From positions 3,926,088-3,990,087 of the forward strand of contig NZ_CP036268.1 of assembly GCF_007744515.1 (NCBI RefSeq): a stretch of 64,000 bases of DNA, read 5' to 3'. The first letter of the stretch is position 1, and each line of letters opens with the position of its first letter. This DNA comes from Stratiformator vulcanicus (GTDB lineage Bacteria; Planctomycetota; Planctomycetia; Planctomycetales; Planctomycetaceae). A program made the translations under genes and the position numbers. Shown here in pieces: positions 1 to 9,235 of the stretch. The notes beneath the pieces were generated by a model. That model worked only from the letters and a program-made list of their open reading frames with translations. It ran no database searches and was not told where the DNA came from.

Positions 1-627
1 AATGTGATCGGCGGTTCGCAGTTCGTCGTCGAAGACGATGTGCTCTATAACGTCGCCTATTTGTTCGGCCGCAACGGGTCGATCGGCAAGCAATATAAAT
101 TGCATATTACGCCCAGTGAGCGGAAGTGGTGGGGCGTCAGTCCCGGCGACACCGTCGAAGTCTTCGAGACCGACTGCGGGCCGATCGCGATTCAGGTTTG
201 CTACGATATTGAATTCCCCGAACTGGCCCGCATCGCGGCCAAGAAGGGGGCTCAGATCATCTTCGTCCCCTTTAATACCGACACGCGACACGGCTATTTA
301 AGAATCCGCAATTGCGCGATGGCCCGCTGCGTCGAAAACCATGTTTACACCGCGATCTCCGGCTGCACGGGTAACCTCCCTTTTGTGGAGAACGCCGATA
401 TCCACTACGCCCAGTCGGGTATTTTCACACCCGCGGATGCCGAGTTCGCCCGCGACGCGATTGCCGCAGAGTGCAATCCGAACGTCGAAACCGTGATTAT
501 CCACGACCTCGACTTAGAAATGCTCCGCCGACATCGTGAATACGGCTCTGTCCGCAATTGGAACGACCGGCGCGGCGATTTATACAAAGTTCGCTACTGG
601 GAGAACGGAGTGGAATCGGATGTTTAG
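1..627 (+). CDS. Carbon-nitrogen hydrolase (nitrilase superfamily), C-terminal part
   Basis: The reading frame is already open at base 1, so the N-terminus lies outside the window. The visible 208 residues carry two of the three nitrilase catalytic elements: the lysine in YKLHITPSE and the nucleophilic cysteine in [10 protein letters not shown]. The family normally hydrolyses amide or nitrile C-N bonds with a Glu-Lys-Cys triad; the Glu would be upstream. The [16 protein letters not shown] stretch and the C-terminal [16 protein letters not shown] resemble the bacterial type in which the hydrolase follows an N-terminal GNAT acetyltransferase domain (YhcX-like), so a fused GNAT domain may lie upstream. 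This fusion is inference. The stop codon overlaps the convergent polyketide synthase gene by 4 bp. The substrate cannot be told. Confidence 0.85.
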   Translation, partial: NVIGGSQFVVEDDVLYNVAYLFGRNGSIGKQYKLHITPSERKWWGVSPGDTVEVFETDCGPIAIQVCYDIEFPELARIAAKKGAQIIFVPFNTDTRHGYLRIRNCAMARCVENHVYTAISGCTGNLPFVENADIHYAQSGIFTPADAEFARDAIAAECNPNVETVIIHDLDLEMLRRHREYGSVRNWNDRRGDLYKVRYWENGVESDV

Positions 628-1733
628 GCCGCGTCGATTAACGCCGCCTCAATCGTCAGTCCGGGGCCGAAGCCCAGTGCCACGATCGGCCCGGTCCGGC
701 CCTCGTGACGCATGCGGTCGAGAATGAACAGCAGCGTCGGCGACGACATATTGCCGTGATCGGCCAGCACGCGCGCACTTGTTGCAACCGCGTCCAATCC
801 CAGCCCGAGCGTCTCAGCAGTGGCAGCGAGAATACGGGGTCCGCCGGGATGGACGGCCCAACCGGCGATTTCATCTCTCGACACTCCTTGGCGGCCGAGC
901 CACTCATCCATCCACGGCGCTAAATGACGACCAATCAGGTCGGGCACTTGCGACGAGAGGGTCATTTCGAATCCGAAGTTGCCGATCTTCCAGGTCATCG
1001 CGTCGGCGGTGTTCGGGATGACGAAGGAGCCGGACGAGCGAAGTCGCAATTGCGTGAGGCCGTCGGACTGTTTCGGCGACCCCGCGGTGCAGACGACGGC
1101 GGCGGAACCATCCGCGAATAGAGAATTGGCGACGATCCGATCGGGGTTCCAGCCGTATTGATAGTGCAGGGAACACAACTCCGTCGCACACAATAACACG
1201 ACCGCTTTCGGATCAGCCGCCGCGTAGGCTTGCGCGGTCCGCAGCCCGTTGAGCGCTCCATGGCAGCCCATAAAGCCGAGGTGCGTGCGGGCCACGTCGG
1301 GCGGCAACGGCAATTCATTAAACAGCTCAAGATCGAATCCCGGGGCAGAAAATCCGCTGCATGAAACGGTCACAAGATGCGTGATCCGCTTCGGCTCGAT
1401 CCCCGCCGCTTCAAGGGCCGCCCGAGACGATTGCGTGGCTAAGCCGACCGCCTCCTCGGCGTACCGCTGCATCCGTTGCTCGGTGCTCGGACCGTCGAGA
1501 CACTGTTCCGACCTCGGCGGGAGAAATTCCTGCAGTTCCTGGGTCCCTTCGCCAGTCGTTCCGAGCAGCACGCTCCCCCGGTGCTCGACACCCGACTTGC
1601 GATAAAGTGCAGCGAGGACGCGCTCCTGACCGGCACGCTCGCAGGAAATCCCCTTCGCATATTCGAGCGCGGTCTCTTGTGAGGCGCTGTTGGGAGGGAC
1701 GGCGGTACCGAAGGAAAGCAGATTTAAAGTCAT
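624..1733 (-). CDS. Type III polyketide synthase (chalcone/stilbene synthase family)
   Basis: A 369-residue enzyme of thiolase fold, close to the usual 350-400 residues of the family. It condenses malonyl-CoA units onto an acyl-CoA starter using CoA thioesters directly. The triad is visible: Cys157 in [13 protein letters not shown], His295 in WAVHPGGP and Asn328 in [10 protein letters not shown]. The start at 1733 ([14 protein letters not shown]) is chosen because the open frame upstream of it is proline/arginine-rich and falls in the end of the preceding gene. It is the last gene of a minus-strand trio with a methyltransferase and an FAD reductase; the gap from the reductase is 37 bp. The context suggests a lipid-like resorcinol or pyrone that is then reduced and methylated. 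Starter unit and product are not readable from sequence. Confidence 0.93.
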   Translation of the reverse strand: MTLNLLSFGTAVPPNSASQETALEYAKGISCERAGQERVLAALYRKSGVEHRGSVLLGTTGEGTQELQEFLPPRSEQCLDGPSTEQRMQRYAEEAVGLATQSSRAALEAAGIEPKRITHLVTVSCSGFSAPGFDLELFNELPLPPDVARTHLGFMGCHGALNGLRTAQAYAAADPKAVVLLCATELCSLHYQYGWNPDRIVANSLFADGSAAVVCTAGSPKQSDGLTQLRLRSSGSFVIPNTADAMTWKIGNFGFEMTLSSQVPDLIGRHLAPWMDEWLGRQGVSRDEIAGWAVHPGGPRILAATAETLGLGLDAVATSARVLADHGNMSSPTLLFILDRMRHEGRTGPIVALGFGPGLTIEAALIDAA

Positions 1734-1770
1734 AGCGGCGGGCAATCGAACCGGAAGGCGAGGAGGTTCC

Positions 1771-2976
1771 TCAGGAACCGACCGCGGGTGCGGCCGAAAG
1801 CTGAAGGTGTGACAGCAGAGGCTTCGCAACCTGCGGAAAACTGGAAAGGAGTCGAACCGAGCAGCCCGTCAGCCATGGGCTACGTAGTCCGGTGGCGATC
1901 GGATGACACAATCGCTGCTTCGACACGACCGCGCGGCGATAATCCCGGTGCCATCGGCTGGCCAATTGGCTCGACCACCGCTCGCAGGCATCGTCGACCA
2001 AAGGGGCGACCGCTTGACCGGATAGAAGCCCCCAGCCAATGCCCTCGCCGGTGAACGGCTCAATATAGCCGGCCGCATCGCCGACAATGAAAACGCGTTC
2101 GGCGGCAACGGGCCGCAGCGTTCGAGTCAACGCGGGTGTCCCCGTCCAATCGGCGGAGAGCAGGCACTGCGGATCAATACGACCGGTCCGGTCCGCCAGC
2201 GTGGCGATTGCTGCGGCCATGCCGTCGCGTTTGACCGATGTCGCGTCGACCGCCGCGGCTGCGTGAATTGCACCGTCGCCGGTGCGGACGAGTCCGCAAT
2301 AACCTTCCGGCCCCGAAAGCATCAGCAATCGCCCACCAACAAGATCGCAGGCATCGCTCGATGCTTCCGGCGCAAGGATCGCCCCGGCTCCGAGCCGTGA
2401 CTTTGGGCGAACCCGCAAGGCAAATTCGTCCGAGGGAGGGCGGGTCACTAGTCCGGTCGCCAAGACCACGGTCGAAGCAGTAATTCGCTCAGACCCGGAC
2501 GGCGACTTCAAAGTGACTTCCCGAACGTCACCTGCGACCGGTCCGAGTGTCGCCGACGTGCCGTCGCGAAACTCCACTCCCGCGTTCACAGCTTCTCGCA
2601 CGAGAAGGGCATCGAGTTCCGATCGCGCGATCGACCATCCGCCGGAGGTCGCCAGTTCCAATTGAGAAGTCCCGTGCCGCAATTCGTAGGATGTCAGCCG
2701 CCGGGCCGTGCCTGCCTCATCGAGAATGTGCCGCAGCCCCATTGATTCCAAGCATTTCACAGCGGTTCCGCTCAGGCAGGTGCCGCAGACCTTGGGCCTC
2801 GGAAACGCTTTTCGTTCAACCAGCAAGACCCGGCGTCCCCGCCGCGCGATCTGAAGCGCTGCGGTCGCACCAGCCGGACCGGCGCCGATCACCACAGCAT
2901 CCCAAGCGGAAGACGATCGACCATTTGATCGACCATTCGACTGACCGTGGTCGCGACTGCCCAATGCGTCGGTCAT
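1771..2976 (-). CDS. FAD-dependent oxidoreductase, geranylgeranyl-reductase type
   Basis: A 401-residue flavoprotein. The N-terminal Rossmann FAD site is VVIGAGPAGATAALQIA (about residues 26-42), followed by VERKAFPRPKVCGTCLSG, typical of the geranylgeranyl reductase/PHBH-like group. The second FAD motif is FIVGDAAGYIEPFTGEGIGW. The start at 2976 is fixed by an ATGA overlap with the stop of the methyltransferase upstream; the longer open frame would run through that gene. Its place between the methyltransferase and the type III PKS argues for a tailoring role, as hydroxylase or reductase on the polyketide. A stand-alone isoprenoid reductase is the alternative. The FAD fold is clear; the substrate is inferred. 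Confidence 0.88.
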   Translation of the reverse strand: MTDALGSRDHGQSNGRSNGRSSSAWDAVVIGAGPAGATAALQIARRGRRVLLVERKAFPRPKVCGTCLSGTAVKCLESMGLRHILDEAGTARRLTSYELRHGTSQLELATSGGWSIARSELDALLVREAVNAGVEFRDGTSATLGPVAGDVREVTLKSPSGSERITASTVVLATGLVTRPPSDEFALRVRPKSRLGAGAILAPEASSDACDLVGGRLLMLSGPEGYCGLVRTGDGAIHAAAAVDATSVKRDGMAAAIATLADRTGRIDPQCLLSADWTGTPALTRTLRPVAAERVFIVGDAAGYIEPFTGEGIGWGLLSGQAVAPLVDDACERWSSQLASRWHRDYRRAVVSKQRLCHPIATGLRSPWLTGCSVRLLSSFPQVAKPLLSHLQLSAAPAVGS

Positions 2977-3707
2977 GTCGATGCCCCCGCCGTCCCCGGC
3001 CACGTGAGAACGAATCGCTGGGGCCACACTCGACGAACTTGATGCTCGGTGATCCCGGCTTCGGCGCACAATTCGGGAAGCTCCGAGAGTTGAAAGGCCG
3101 CTTTGACCGACAGCGGGCCGTCGTTATGCACGATCGGCGATCGCGACAGAATCCGCGTGCCCGCCCAGGCGAGGGCGTAACCGAGCCGGCTGCGTCGCAA
3201 GTCACACACGATCACCCGTTGCCGGGCCGCCGCCGTCATGGAGCGCATCAACTCAACGGCGCCGGGTCGTTCCAGATGATGGAGAAACAGGTTACAGGTG
3301 ATCACGTCATAGCCGGTCGGAAACGCGTCGCCGAACAGATCGCAAACGAAGAAGTTGATCGCCACGCCGCGATGCTCGGCCGATTCATTCGCAAAATTGA
3401 CGGCGGTCAGGCTGATGTCGCATCCGGCGACGTCGATGTCGAGCGACTCCCGCCGGGCACGCTCGGCGACGTACTGCGCGAAGTCACCGCCGCCACACGC
3501 CAAGTCAAGCACCCGCAATCGCTCGCCATCGGGCAGGGCAGTGGCAGCCGCTTTGATCTGTTGCCAAACCGCTTGTCGAGCGCGGCTGAAGCGGTTGATC
3601 GTGGCCAGTCCCCGGAGCGCCGCGGCATGGTCCGATTCATCCAGCCCCGGCTGATCCATCACCTCAGCCTGGCGGTCACGTCGGTCGAGCTGAGGGAGGA
3701 TCGGCAT
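2973..3707 (-). CDS. Class I SAM-dependent methyltransferase of the PKS trio
   Basis: A 244-residue protein with the SAM-binding motif I LRVLDLACGGGDFAQYVA, an acidic motif II region (VAGCDISLTAV) and NLFLHHLE as post-motif. The start at 3707 (MPILPQLDRRDRQ) is preferred because RRxRQxEVMDQPGLD lies just after it and matches the N-terminus I remember for planctomycete relatives; the open frame extends about 67 codons further upstream without family-like sequence. It is the first gene of the minus-strand trio, and its stop overlaps the start of the reductase as ATGA, so the two are probably translated in a coupled way. It probably O- or C-methylates the product of the type III PKS; the acceptor is inferred only from context. 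Confidence 0.88.
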   Translation of the reverse strand: MPILPQLDRRDRQAEVMDQPGLDESDHAAALRGLATINRFSRARQAVWQQIKAAATALPDGERLRVLDLACGGGDFAQYVAERARRESLDIDVAGCDISLTAVNFANESAEHRGVAINFFVCDLFGDAFPTGYDVITCNLFLHHLERPGAVELMRSMTAAARQRVIVCDLRRSRLGYALAWAGTRILSRSPIVHNDGPLSVKAAFQLSELPELCAEAGITEHQVRRVWPQRFVLTWPGTAGAST

Positions 3708-3867
3708 CCCCCAAGCATATCGACTTCGCACGATCCCGACACTCCCTGCGGAAAAACCGTCGCCGGGCCGTAACGCTTGGTGAACCACTCGCGGCGAACA
3801 TGCGTTGCGATCAGCAATGAAACCGAACAAGGTAACCCAGTCACCGGAGGCCAAAGCGACCAGCCAC

Positions 3868-4686
3868 ATGAACGACCGATACGATGAGCTTGCCGATCGA
3901 AAAATCATTCAGACCGTCGAGCGACTCGAACTGCGGATCGCCGACCGATTCCCGAAATCGGGAATCCGGGCAGTCTGCGGTCGATTGCTGGAAATCTCGC
4001 AGCAGGCTTCCGCCCGCTGCCGCAAAATTCGCAGCCCGCTCTGGGGCATTCGGCTGCTGATCGGCACGTGCGTGTTGGCGATCATCGCGGGGAGCACCGC
4101 CGTGTCGATCTACCTCATTCGTCCGCCCGACGGAGGTCGGTTCGGATTTGCCGAGGGCGTGCAGATCTTCGAAGCCGGGATCAACGACTTGATCCTGTTG
4201 GGCGCGGCGATCTTCTTCCTGACGACCATCGAAGCCCGCATCAAACGCTCCCGCGCACTGCGGGCCCTGCACGAGTTGCGATCGCTGGCGCACATCATCG
4301 ACATGCACCAGTTGACCAAGGACCCGGAGCGGACGCTGACCGCGACGGGGCGGACGAAGCACTCGCCGCAGTCCCAACTGACCGCCTTCGAGCTGAGCCG
4401 CTACCTCGACTACTGCAGCGAGATGCTCTCACTGATCGGCAAGAACGCCGCGCTGTATGCCCAAGGCTTCAACGACGCCCAAACCGTCGCCGCCGTCAAC
4501 GACATCGAATCGCTGACCTCCGGCATGTCCAGAAAAATCTGGCAGAAGATCATGATCTTAAACACGTACCGCCAAGGCCCGACTTCAGCGAGCAGTTCGC
4601 CGGCGGAACAGTCCGAACCAACCCGCCCAACCAACCCATTCGAAGCAGCCCCGATCGATCTGCCGGGGAAGCGGGAGAAGGAATAG
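3868..4686 (+). CDS. Two-helix membrane protein of unknown function
   Basis: A 272-residue protein from the MNDRYDELADRKII start; in-frame starts at 3805 and 3817 are possible and none has a convincing ribosome site. Two hydrophobic helices are visible, LLIGTCVLAIIAGSTAVSIY at about residues 56-78 and INDLILLGAAIFFLTTIEA at about 105-125. Charged soluble segments lie on both sides, including an N-terminal IIQTVERLELRIADRFPKSG and a C-terminal helical region. The C-terminal 35 residues are low-complexity Ser/Pro/Glu. It is divergent from the PKS trio with about 160 bp between. The family is not recognised by name; the N-terminal pattern seems shared with conserved hypothetical proteins in other bacteria. 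No function is claimed. Confidence 0.75.
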   Translation: MNDRYDELADRKIIQTVERLELRIADRFPKSGIRAVCGRLLEISQQASARCRKIRSPLWGIRLLIGTCVLAIIAGSTAVSIYLIRPPDGGRFGFAEGVQIFEAGINDLILLGAAIFFLTTIEARIKRSRALRALHELRSLAHIIDMHQLTKDPERTLTATGRTKHSPQSQLTAFELSRYLDYCSEMLSLIGKNAALYAQGFNDAQTVAAVNDIESLTSGMSRKIWQKIMILNTYRQGPTSASSSPAEQSEPTRPTNPFEAAPIDLPGKREKE

Positions 4687-4699
4687 AATCAAACCGAAG

Positions 4700-4889
4700 G
4701 TGGCCCCCAGGTTGCCACCTCCGGGCGGCGGAACCGCAAGAGGTTTGATGTTCAATTCCATCGGCTGCGGGATGGCACCGAGTCCTCGTCGGCCTTGGCT
4801 GAATATTAATTATGAACCGGCGCTTTGCATTGAAAGCCCGCCCCAAAACCTCTTGTCGCTTCGCGACCCGGAGATGTGATCTCCGGGCT
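4700..4889. repeat. Palindrome-ended intergenic repeat, copy 1
   Basis: This is a family-1 repeat. The left end contains CCGGGCGGCGGAACCGCAAG and the right end TGTCGCTTCGCGACCCGGAG, so the two ends are inverted copies of the same double-hairpin module. The interior 4715-4869 is a close direct repeat of 5341-5495. No coding capacity was seen. Confidence 0.75.
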
Positions 4890-4897
4890 ATCTGCGG

Positions 4898-5212
4898 CTA
4901 TCCCAACAAATTTAGAATGAATATAACAAAATAAAATAGACCGCTTGCACAGGTTAAGGCGAGTGGCGTAATGGTTTTTCGTTGAGCATACACGACTACA
5001 AGAATTGATATAGCCATGGAAATAACTCCGACTGGTATTCCGGTGACAATCACTATCGACCACCTGGCGGCAAGCGCTTTGTAGTCATATTCGGCTGTGC
5101 CAACCGCCGTATCTAACGAGAAATCGTAGAAGAGAAGCCCAAGTGGCCCGAGAAGATTAATCAAGATGCTCGTCAATGCCATGATCCAAGCAATACGAAT
5201 GAGAGTTGTCAC
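4898..5212 (-). CDS. Small multi-helix membrane protein, unknown function
   Basis: A 104-residue protein, almost wholly hydrophobic. Likely helices are ALTSILINLLGPLGLLFYD, WSIVIVTGIPVGVISMAISI and LALTCASGLFYFVIFILNLL. The start is taken as GTG at 5212 because AAGAGGAAA stands just upstream at good spacing; the ATG at 5242 lies 10 codons further upstream and has no such site. The gene is A+T-richer than its neighbours and lies between two copies of the same 155-bp repeat, which suggests a late arrival. No family was recognised. Confidence 0.6.
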   Translation of the reverse strand: MTTLIRIAWIMALTSILINLLGPLGLLFYDFSLDTAVGTAEYDYKALAARWSIVIVTGIPVGVISMAISILVVVYAQRKTITPLALTCASGLFYFVIFILNLLG

Positions 5213-5325
5213 GGTATTTCCTCTTGCTCGATGACGTAGCATCTTAAATATTCTGTAAACAAGTCTAATCTACGTAGTAGCCAAGGCCACGGAACGTGGC
5301 CATGGACGAGGAGCCTCCATGCGGA

Positions 5326-5495
5326 GTGCCCCGAAGGTGACCACCTCCGGGCGGCGGAGCCGCAAGAGGATTTGTGTTCGGTTCCATCGGCTGCGGGATG
5401 GTACCGAGTCCTGGTCTGCCTTGGCTGAATATTAATTGAGAATCGGCGTCGTGCATTGAAAGCCCGCCCCACAACCTCGTGTCGCTTCGCGACCC
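5326..5495. repeat. Palindrome-ended intergenic repeat, copy 2 (right end truncated)
   Basis: 5341-5495 matches 4715-4869 over 155 bp in the same orientation, with scattered substitutions and no evident net length change. The left module (CCGGGCGGCGGAGCCGCAAG) is intact. The right module stops after TCGCTTCGCGACCCG and lacks the final hairpin arm. It occupies most of the 5213-5533 non-coding gap. Confidence 0.75.
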
Positions 5496-5533
5496 GTCTG
5501 TCGTCTGAAAGGCAATCGTCTGAATTAAATTTG

Positions 5534-6028
5534 CTAAGTCAGATTAATGTTACGTTCGATAACTACCTCACTCGGCTCTTCTCCAAATCCTCGAAAGAAG
5601 ATGCGATTTTCGACGCAGCAAGCTAACAGCTTATCCGAGAATTTTTTTATTGCAGATATAAACTGGCCGATGACATCCAATTCAAGCCGACGCAATTCCG
5701 CGACGAATTCATCGTCGCTTTCAGAATGATCCTCGGCAATATGATAGTACTCGTCTTGCACCCACTGAAGGCGAACACTCCAACTATCGCGCGGCGATTG
5801 GTCGCTATCCCCCGGAGCCAAGAAAGCAACCGTAAGCATTCCCGTCCCGCTGTAGCAGACAAAATCGACTGCGATGATTTCTCTTCCATTGGAGCCACTT
5901 GCAAACGTATCCACTGAGAAAACGAGTAAATCATCTAGCACTGCAACAGCTTGCTGGCGACTCTGCAGATTCGTCATCCCGATATATGTATTGAACTGCT
6001 TACCAGAGTTTTTTTGCCAAGTGATCAT
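5534..6028 (-). CDS. Hypothetical acidic protein of the A+T-rich islet
   Basis: A 164-residue soluble protein starting MITWQKNSGKQFNTYIG. It shows a probable alternating-strand N-terminal half (AVAVLDDLLVFSVDTFASG, then IIAVDFVCYSG) and an acidic helical C-terminal half rich in Asp/Glu (EDHSESDDEFVAELRRLELD). There is no signal peptide or membrane helix. Codon use is A+T-richer than the surrounding housekeeping genes, like the small membrane gene at 4898-5212 on the same strand. The family is not recognised. Its size and acidity resemble immunity-type proteins, but no toxin gene stands beside it, so that is only a thought. Confidence 0.6.
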   Translation of the reverse strand: MITWQKNSGKQFNTYIGMTNLQSRQQAVAVLDDLLVFSVDTFASGSNGREIIAVDFVCYSGTGMLTVAFLAPGDSDQSPRDSWSVRLQWVQDEYYHIAEDHSESDDEFVAELRRLELDVIGQFISAIKKFSDKLLACCVENRIFFRGFGEEPSEVVIERNINLT

Positions 6029-6296
6029 AGTAATAGTCTCGTTATTTCTTGCAATTGGCTTCGCGAAGGTGCGCGCCCGCTTCCAGGTCCGCGAGGAATG
6101 ATTCTTTCGCCTCGTCTTGCATCGAACTCTGCCAACATTCTGCCTACGCGTATCCCGCTGAATTTTCGATCACCCCGGCTGCAAATTCCAGTCAGGACTT
6201 CGATCGGTCGGGTTTGGGGGCTTCTCTTTTGCCGCGAGGCGGTTAACATCTGCCAGAAGCCTGTTGTCACAACCTTTTTCTTCAGGGACGCACGTT

Positions 6297-7385
6297 ATGG
6301 CCGGCGAACTGATTTCTGCGTATGAACTTGGCGATCTGACCCTGAAGAATCGCATCGTGATGGCCCCGATGACCCGCGGACGGTGCGGGTCGAGCGGCGT
6401 TCCGGGGGAGATGAACGCCACCTACTACCGGCAGCGAGCCGGGGCGGGGTTGATCATTACGGAAGGGACTTTCATCTCGCCGCAGGCCAATGGCTGGGTC
6501 GGGGCGCCGGGCATCTTCTCGCCGCAGCAGGTCGAAGGTTGGAAGCCCGTCGTCGATGGCGTGCATGACGCAGGCACGCCGATCTTCTGCCAGCTTTGGC
6601 ATTGCGGACGGGCGTCGCACAGCACGTTTCAGCCGGGCAATCAGAAGCCGGTGGCCCCGTCGGAAATCGCGATCAATTCCGATTACATCCACACTCCCAA
6701 TGGAAAGCAGCCGAATGAAACGCCGCGGGCGCTGACGACCGAGGAACTCCCCGGCATCGTCGAGGACTACCGGCTGGCCGCCCGCAACGCCAAAGCCGCG
6801 GGCTTCGACGGCGTCGAGATTCACGGGGCAAACGGTTACCTGATCGATGAGTTTCTGCAGACCAAAACGAACGAGCGGAGCGATCAATACGGCGGCTCCC
6901 TTGAGAACCGTTTTCGATTCCTGAAAGAAATCGTCGAAGCCGTCACTTCGGTCTTTCCGTCGAATCGCGTGGGCGTCCGGCAATCGCCCAACGGCGTCTA
7001 CAATGACATGGGTTCGCCCGACTATCGTGACACGTTTTTGTACGTCGCAGAGCAATTGGCGAAGTTCGACCTCGGCTATTTGCACGTGATGGACGGCCTC
7101 GGCTTCGGGTTCCATGAACTGGGAGAACCCGTCACGCTCGGCGATTACCGGAAAGTGTATCCCGGCACGTTGATGGGCAATTGCGGTCACACCAAAGACG
7201 ATGGCGAACAACGCATTGCCGACGGTGTGGCAGAGTTGATCGCGTTTGGTCGACCGTTCATCACTAATCCGGATCTCCCAGCCCGATTCGAGAATGGCTG
7301 GCCGCTCGCGGACGATCCGCCGCAGGCGATCTGGTACTCGCCGGGCCCGGAAGGCTATATCGATCAGCCGGCCCATTCGGCGTGA
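6297..7385 (+). CDS. Old yellow enzyme family alkene reductase
   Basis: A 362-residue FMN-dependent TIM-barrel enzyme of the OYE/NemA type, which reduces activated C=C bonds or nitro groups with NAD(P)H. Visible family features are LKNRIVMAPMTRGR near the N-terminus, CQLWHCGRASH, the substrate-binding HGANGYLIDEFLQ, the NERSDQYGGSLENRFRF stretch, and a C-terminal FGRPFITNPDLPAR phosphate-binding loop. The start at 6297 has AGGGA about 9 bases upstream; the open frame extends a further 11 codons without a better site. Length is normal for the family. It stands alone, with a repeat downstream, and likely serves in xenobiotic or electrophile detoxification. Confidence 0.93.
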   Translation: MAGELISAYELGDLTLKNRIVMAPMTRGRCGSSGVPGEMNATYYRQRAGAGLIITEGTFISPQANGWVGAPGIFSPQQVEGWKPVVDGVHDAGTPIFCQLWHCGRASHSTFQPGNQKPVAPSEIAINSDYIHTPNGKQPNETPRALTTEELPGIVEDYRLAARNAKAAGFDGVEIHGANGYLIDEFLQTKTNERSDQYGGSLENRFRFLKEIVEAVTSVFPSNRVGVRQSPNGVYNDMGSPDYRDTFLYVAEQLAKFDLGYLHVMDGLGFGFHELGEPVTLGDYRKVYPGTLMGNCGHTKDDGEQRIADGVAELIAFGRPFITNPDLPARFENGWPLADDPPQAIWYSPGPEGYIDQPAHSA

Positions 7386-7472
7386 AATGGAGTAACTAGC
7401 GCGACGCCCGAGCGAGGGGGATTTTTACGCAGGTCGACCTGCGGCACGCTATCACCGGCAAGCCAGTTGCGA

Positions 7473-7612
7473 GTGGCACGGACAACGTCCGTGCGGCAAA
7501 GCCGCCAGAGCATCTAGCTACCGGCCACATACGACATTCGATGCCAGATTAGCAGGGATATCTCTGCCTGAGTACTCTTGTCGCTGCGCGACCCGGACGC
7601 TGTCCGGGCCAC
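7473..7612. repeat. Palindrome-ended intergenic repeat, copy 3
   Basis: The left end GTGGCACGGACAACGTCCGT folds back on itself and is followed by GCGGCAAAGCCGC. The right end is TTGTCGCTGCGCGACCCGGA followed by CGCTGTCCGGGCCAC. The same double-hairpin module therefore stands at each end in inverted orientation. The interior differs from copies 1 and 2. It lies in the 478-bp gap before the Gfo/Idh/MocA gene. The rest of that gap holds only a half-palindrome near 7405-7425 and no gene that I can support. Confidence 0.7.
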
Positions 7613-7863
7613 GCTTCAACTAGATTTTCGCACGCCTTTTGGACGGCACCTTGTGCTTATTGGCATTCGGTCAAGAGAGGCCGGGCTACTCGGTTTGCTT
7701 TGCTCAGGGAGATAGGGCATTCAGTTATTACGTCCCTTACCTGCGCTGCGGGCTTGTGTGGCGTCGTTGCGGAACGAATCAGCGCGGACCGTTGCGTTTG
7801 GTGCGGAATCTGTCGACACTGGCACGCAAGCGATCCACGCCGAGTATCAATTTGGAGCGACCG

Positions 7864-9219
7864 ATGAAGCTGCCCGTTTCCCGTCGAGACTTCCTGCAGA
7901 CGACCGCTCTCGGTGCAGCGGCCGTTTCCGTTTTGCCGAAACCGCTGTTCGCGGCGGAAGCTGGGGGCCGGTTGAAGGTCGGGTTTATCGGCACGGGCAA
8001 TCAGGGCATGGGGCTGATCAAAAGAGTCCTGAGGTTTGACCTGGCCGACATCGTCGCGGTCTGCGACGTCAACGAGGGTAGTCACGGCTACCGCGACCCC
8101 GGTCACTTCTACGGACGCGAACCGGCGAAGAAGATGGTCGAAGACCACGGCAAGCGGCACAAAGGTAAGGCGGCCCATGAGTGCAAAGCGTACGCCGACT
8201 TCCGCGACCTGCTCGCCGACCCGCAGATCGATGCCGTCTTCGCGATCGTGCCCGATCATTGGCACGCCCCCGTTTCCATTCTCGCCGCGAAGGCCGGCAA
8301 GCACGTTTACTGCGAAAAGCCGCTGACGCTGACCGTGGCTGAAGGTCGGGAGATCATGGCTGCGGTCGATGAAGCCGGCGTTGTCTTCCAAGTGGGAAGT
8401 CAGGAACGTTCCAACCCGGTCAGCCAGTTCGTATGCAACTCCGTCAAGAATGGCGCGATCGGCGACGTGACCCGCATCGAAACGGTCGTCGGTTACAACA
8501 ACAAGGTCGGCCCCGGTCCCGGTTGGTCGGCCGATCCAGTACCTAAAGAATTCGATTATAAGATGTGGCTCGGGCCGGCTCCGCAGGTTCCGTATCACCA
8601 CGACCGGTGTCTCTATCGATTCCGGTTTAACTACGATTATTCTGGTGGGCAAATTACGAATTTCGGTGCGCACTCCAATGACATGGCTCATTGGGGCATG
8701 GGAATGGACACCTCCGGTCCGACCGAAATTCAGTGCAATCATGCCGAGTTCCTGCCGGAGGGCAGCCTGTTTAATACGGCGACGGTCACCAGTTATCGTT
8801 GCAAGTATCCGAACGGCGTCGAACTGGTTTGCAAGTCGAGCGAGGAGAAAGTCCAGACGCGGTTCGAAGGCTCCAACGGCTGGATGCAGACCGGTTACGC
8901 GGGCACCACGGCTTCTAGCCCGGAGTTGTTAAAAGGGCTACCGGACAAGAACGGTCCGGACGGAATCGACCCTCACTCGGCGCACATGAAGAACTTCGTC
9001 GAATCGGTGCAGGGCGATGCGACGGTCAATGCGCCGCTCGAAGTCGGCCATGCCTCCGCCGTGCTGTGCCATATCGCCAATGCGGCGATTCGTCGCTATC
9101 CAGAACACGGCGACGAAGTGCTGAAGTGGGATGCCGAAGCGGAACGCTTCACCAACAGCGACGGCGCGAACGATATGCTCGCCCGCCCCCGCCGGGCACC
9201 TTGGGATGACTTGGCTTAA
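7864..9219 (+). CDS. Tat-exported Gfo/Idh/MocA family oxidoreductase
   Basis: A 451-residue NAD(P)-binding sugar dehydrogenase-like protein. The N-terminus MKLPVSRRDFLQTTALGA is a twin-arginine signal followed by a hydrophobic stretch ending near FAAEAG, so it is probably exported folded with its cofactor. The Rossmann motif is VGFIGTGNQGMG, and the family's CEKPLTLTVAEG (the EKP motif) follows. The start at 7864 is set by GGAG 6 bases upstream and by the Tat signal beginning there; the open frame upstream (7639) is not signal-like. Such genes are highly multiplied in planctomycetes, usually linked with carbohydrate use. The substrate is unknown. It is monocistronic, flanked on both sides by palindromic repeats. 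Confidence 0.93.
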   Translation: MKLPVSRRDFLQTTALGAAAVSVLPKPLFAAEAGGRLKVGFIGTGNQGMGLIKRVLRFDLADIVAVCDVNEGSHGYRDPGHFYGREPAKKMVEDHGKRHKGKAAHECKAYADFRDLLADPQIDAVFAIVPDHWHAPVSILAAKAGKHVYCEKPLTLTVAEGREIMAAVDEAGVVFQVGSQERSNPVSQFVCNSVKNGAIGDVTRIETVVGYNNKVGPGPGWSADPVPKEFDYKMWLGPAPQVPYHHDRCLYRFRFNYDYSGGQITNFGAHSNDMAHWGMGMDTSGPTEIQCNHAEFLPEGSLFNTATVTSYRCKYPNGVELVCKSSEEKVQTRFEGSNGWMQTGYAGTTASSPELLKGLPDKNGPDGIDPHSAHMKNFVESVQGDATVNAPLEVGHASAVLCHIANAAIRRYPEHGDEVLKWDAEAERFTNSDGANDMLARPRRAPWDDLA

Positions 9220-9235
9220 GGATCGCTCCTTTAGC

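Noticed and set aside
2547-3773. A 408-codon plus-strand open frame over the reductase and methyltransferase
   Set aside because: It is antisense to two genes with intact motifs, arginine/proline-rich in composition, and crosses their boundary; a high-GC shadow frame.
7657-8742. A 361-codon minus-strand open frame opposite the Gfo/Idh/MocA gene
   Set aside because: Shadow frame, no motif; the plus strand encodes a Tat signal and Rossmann fold.
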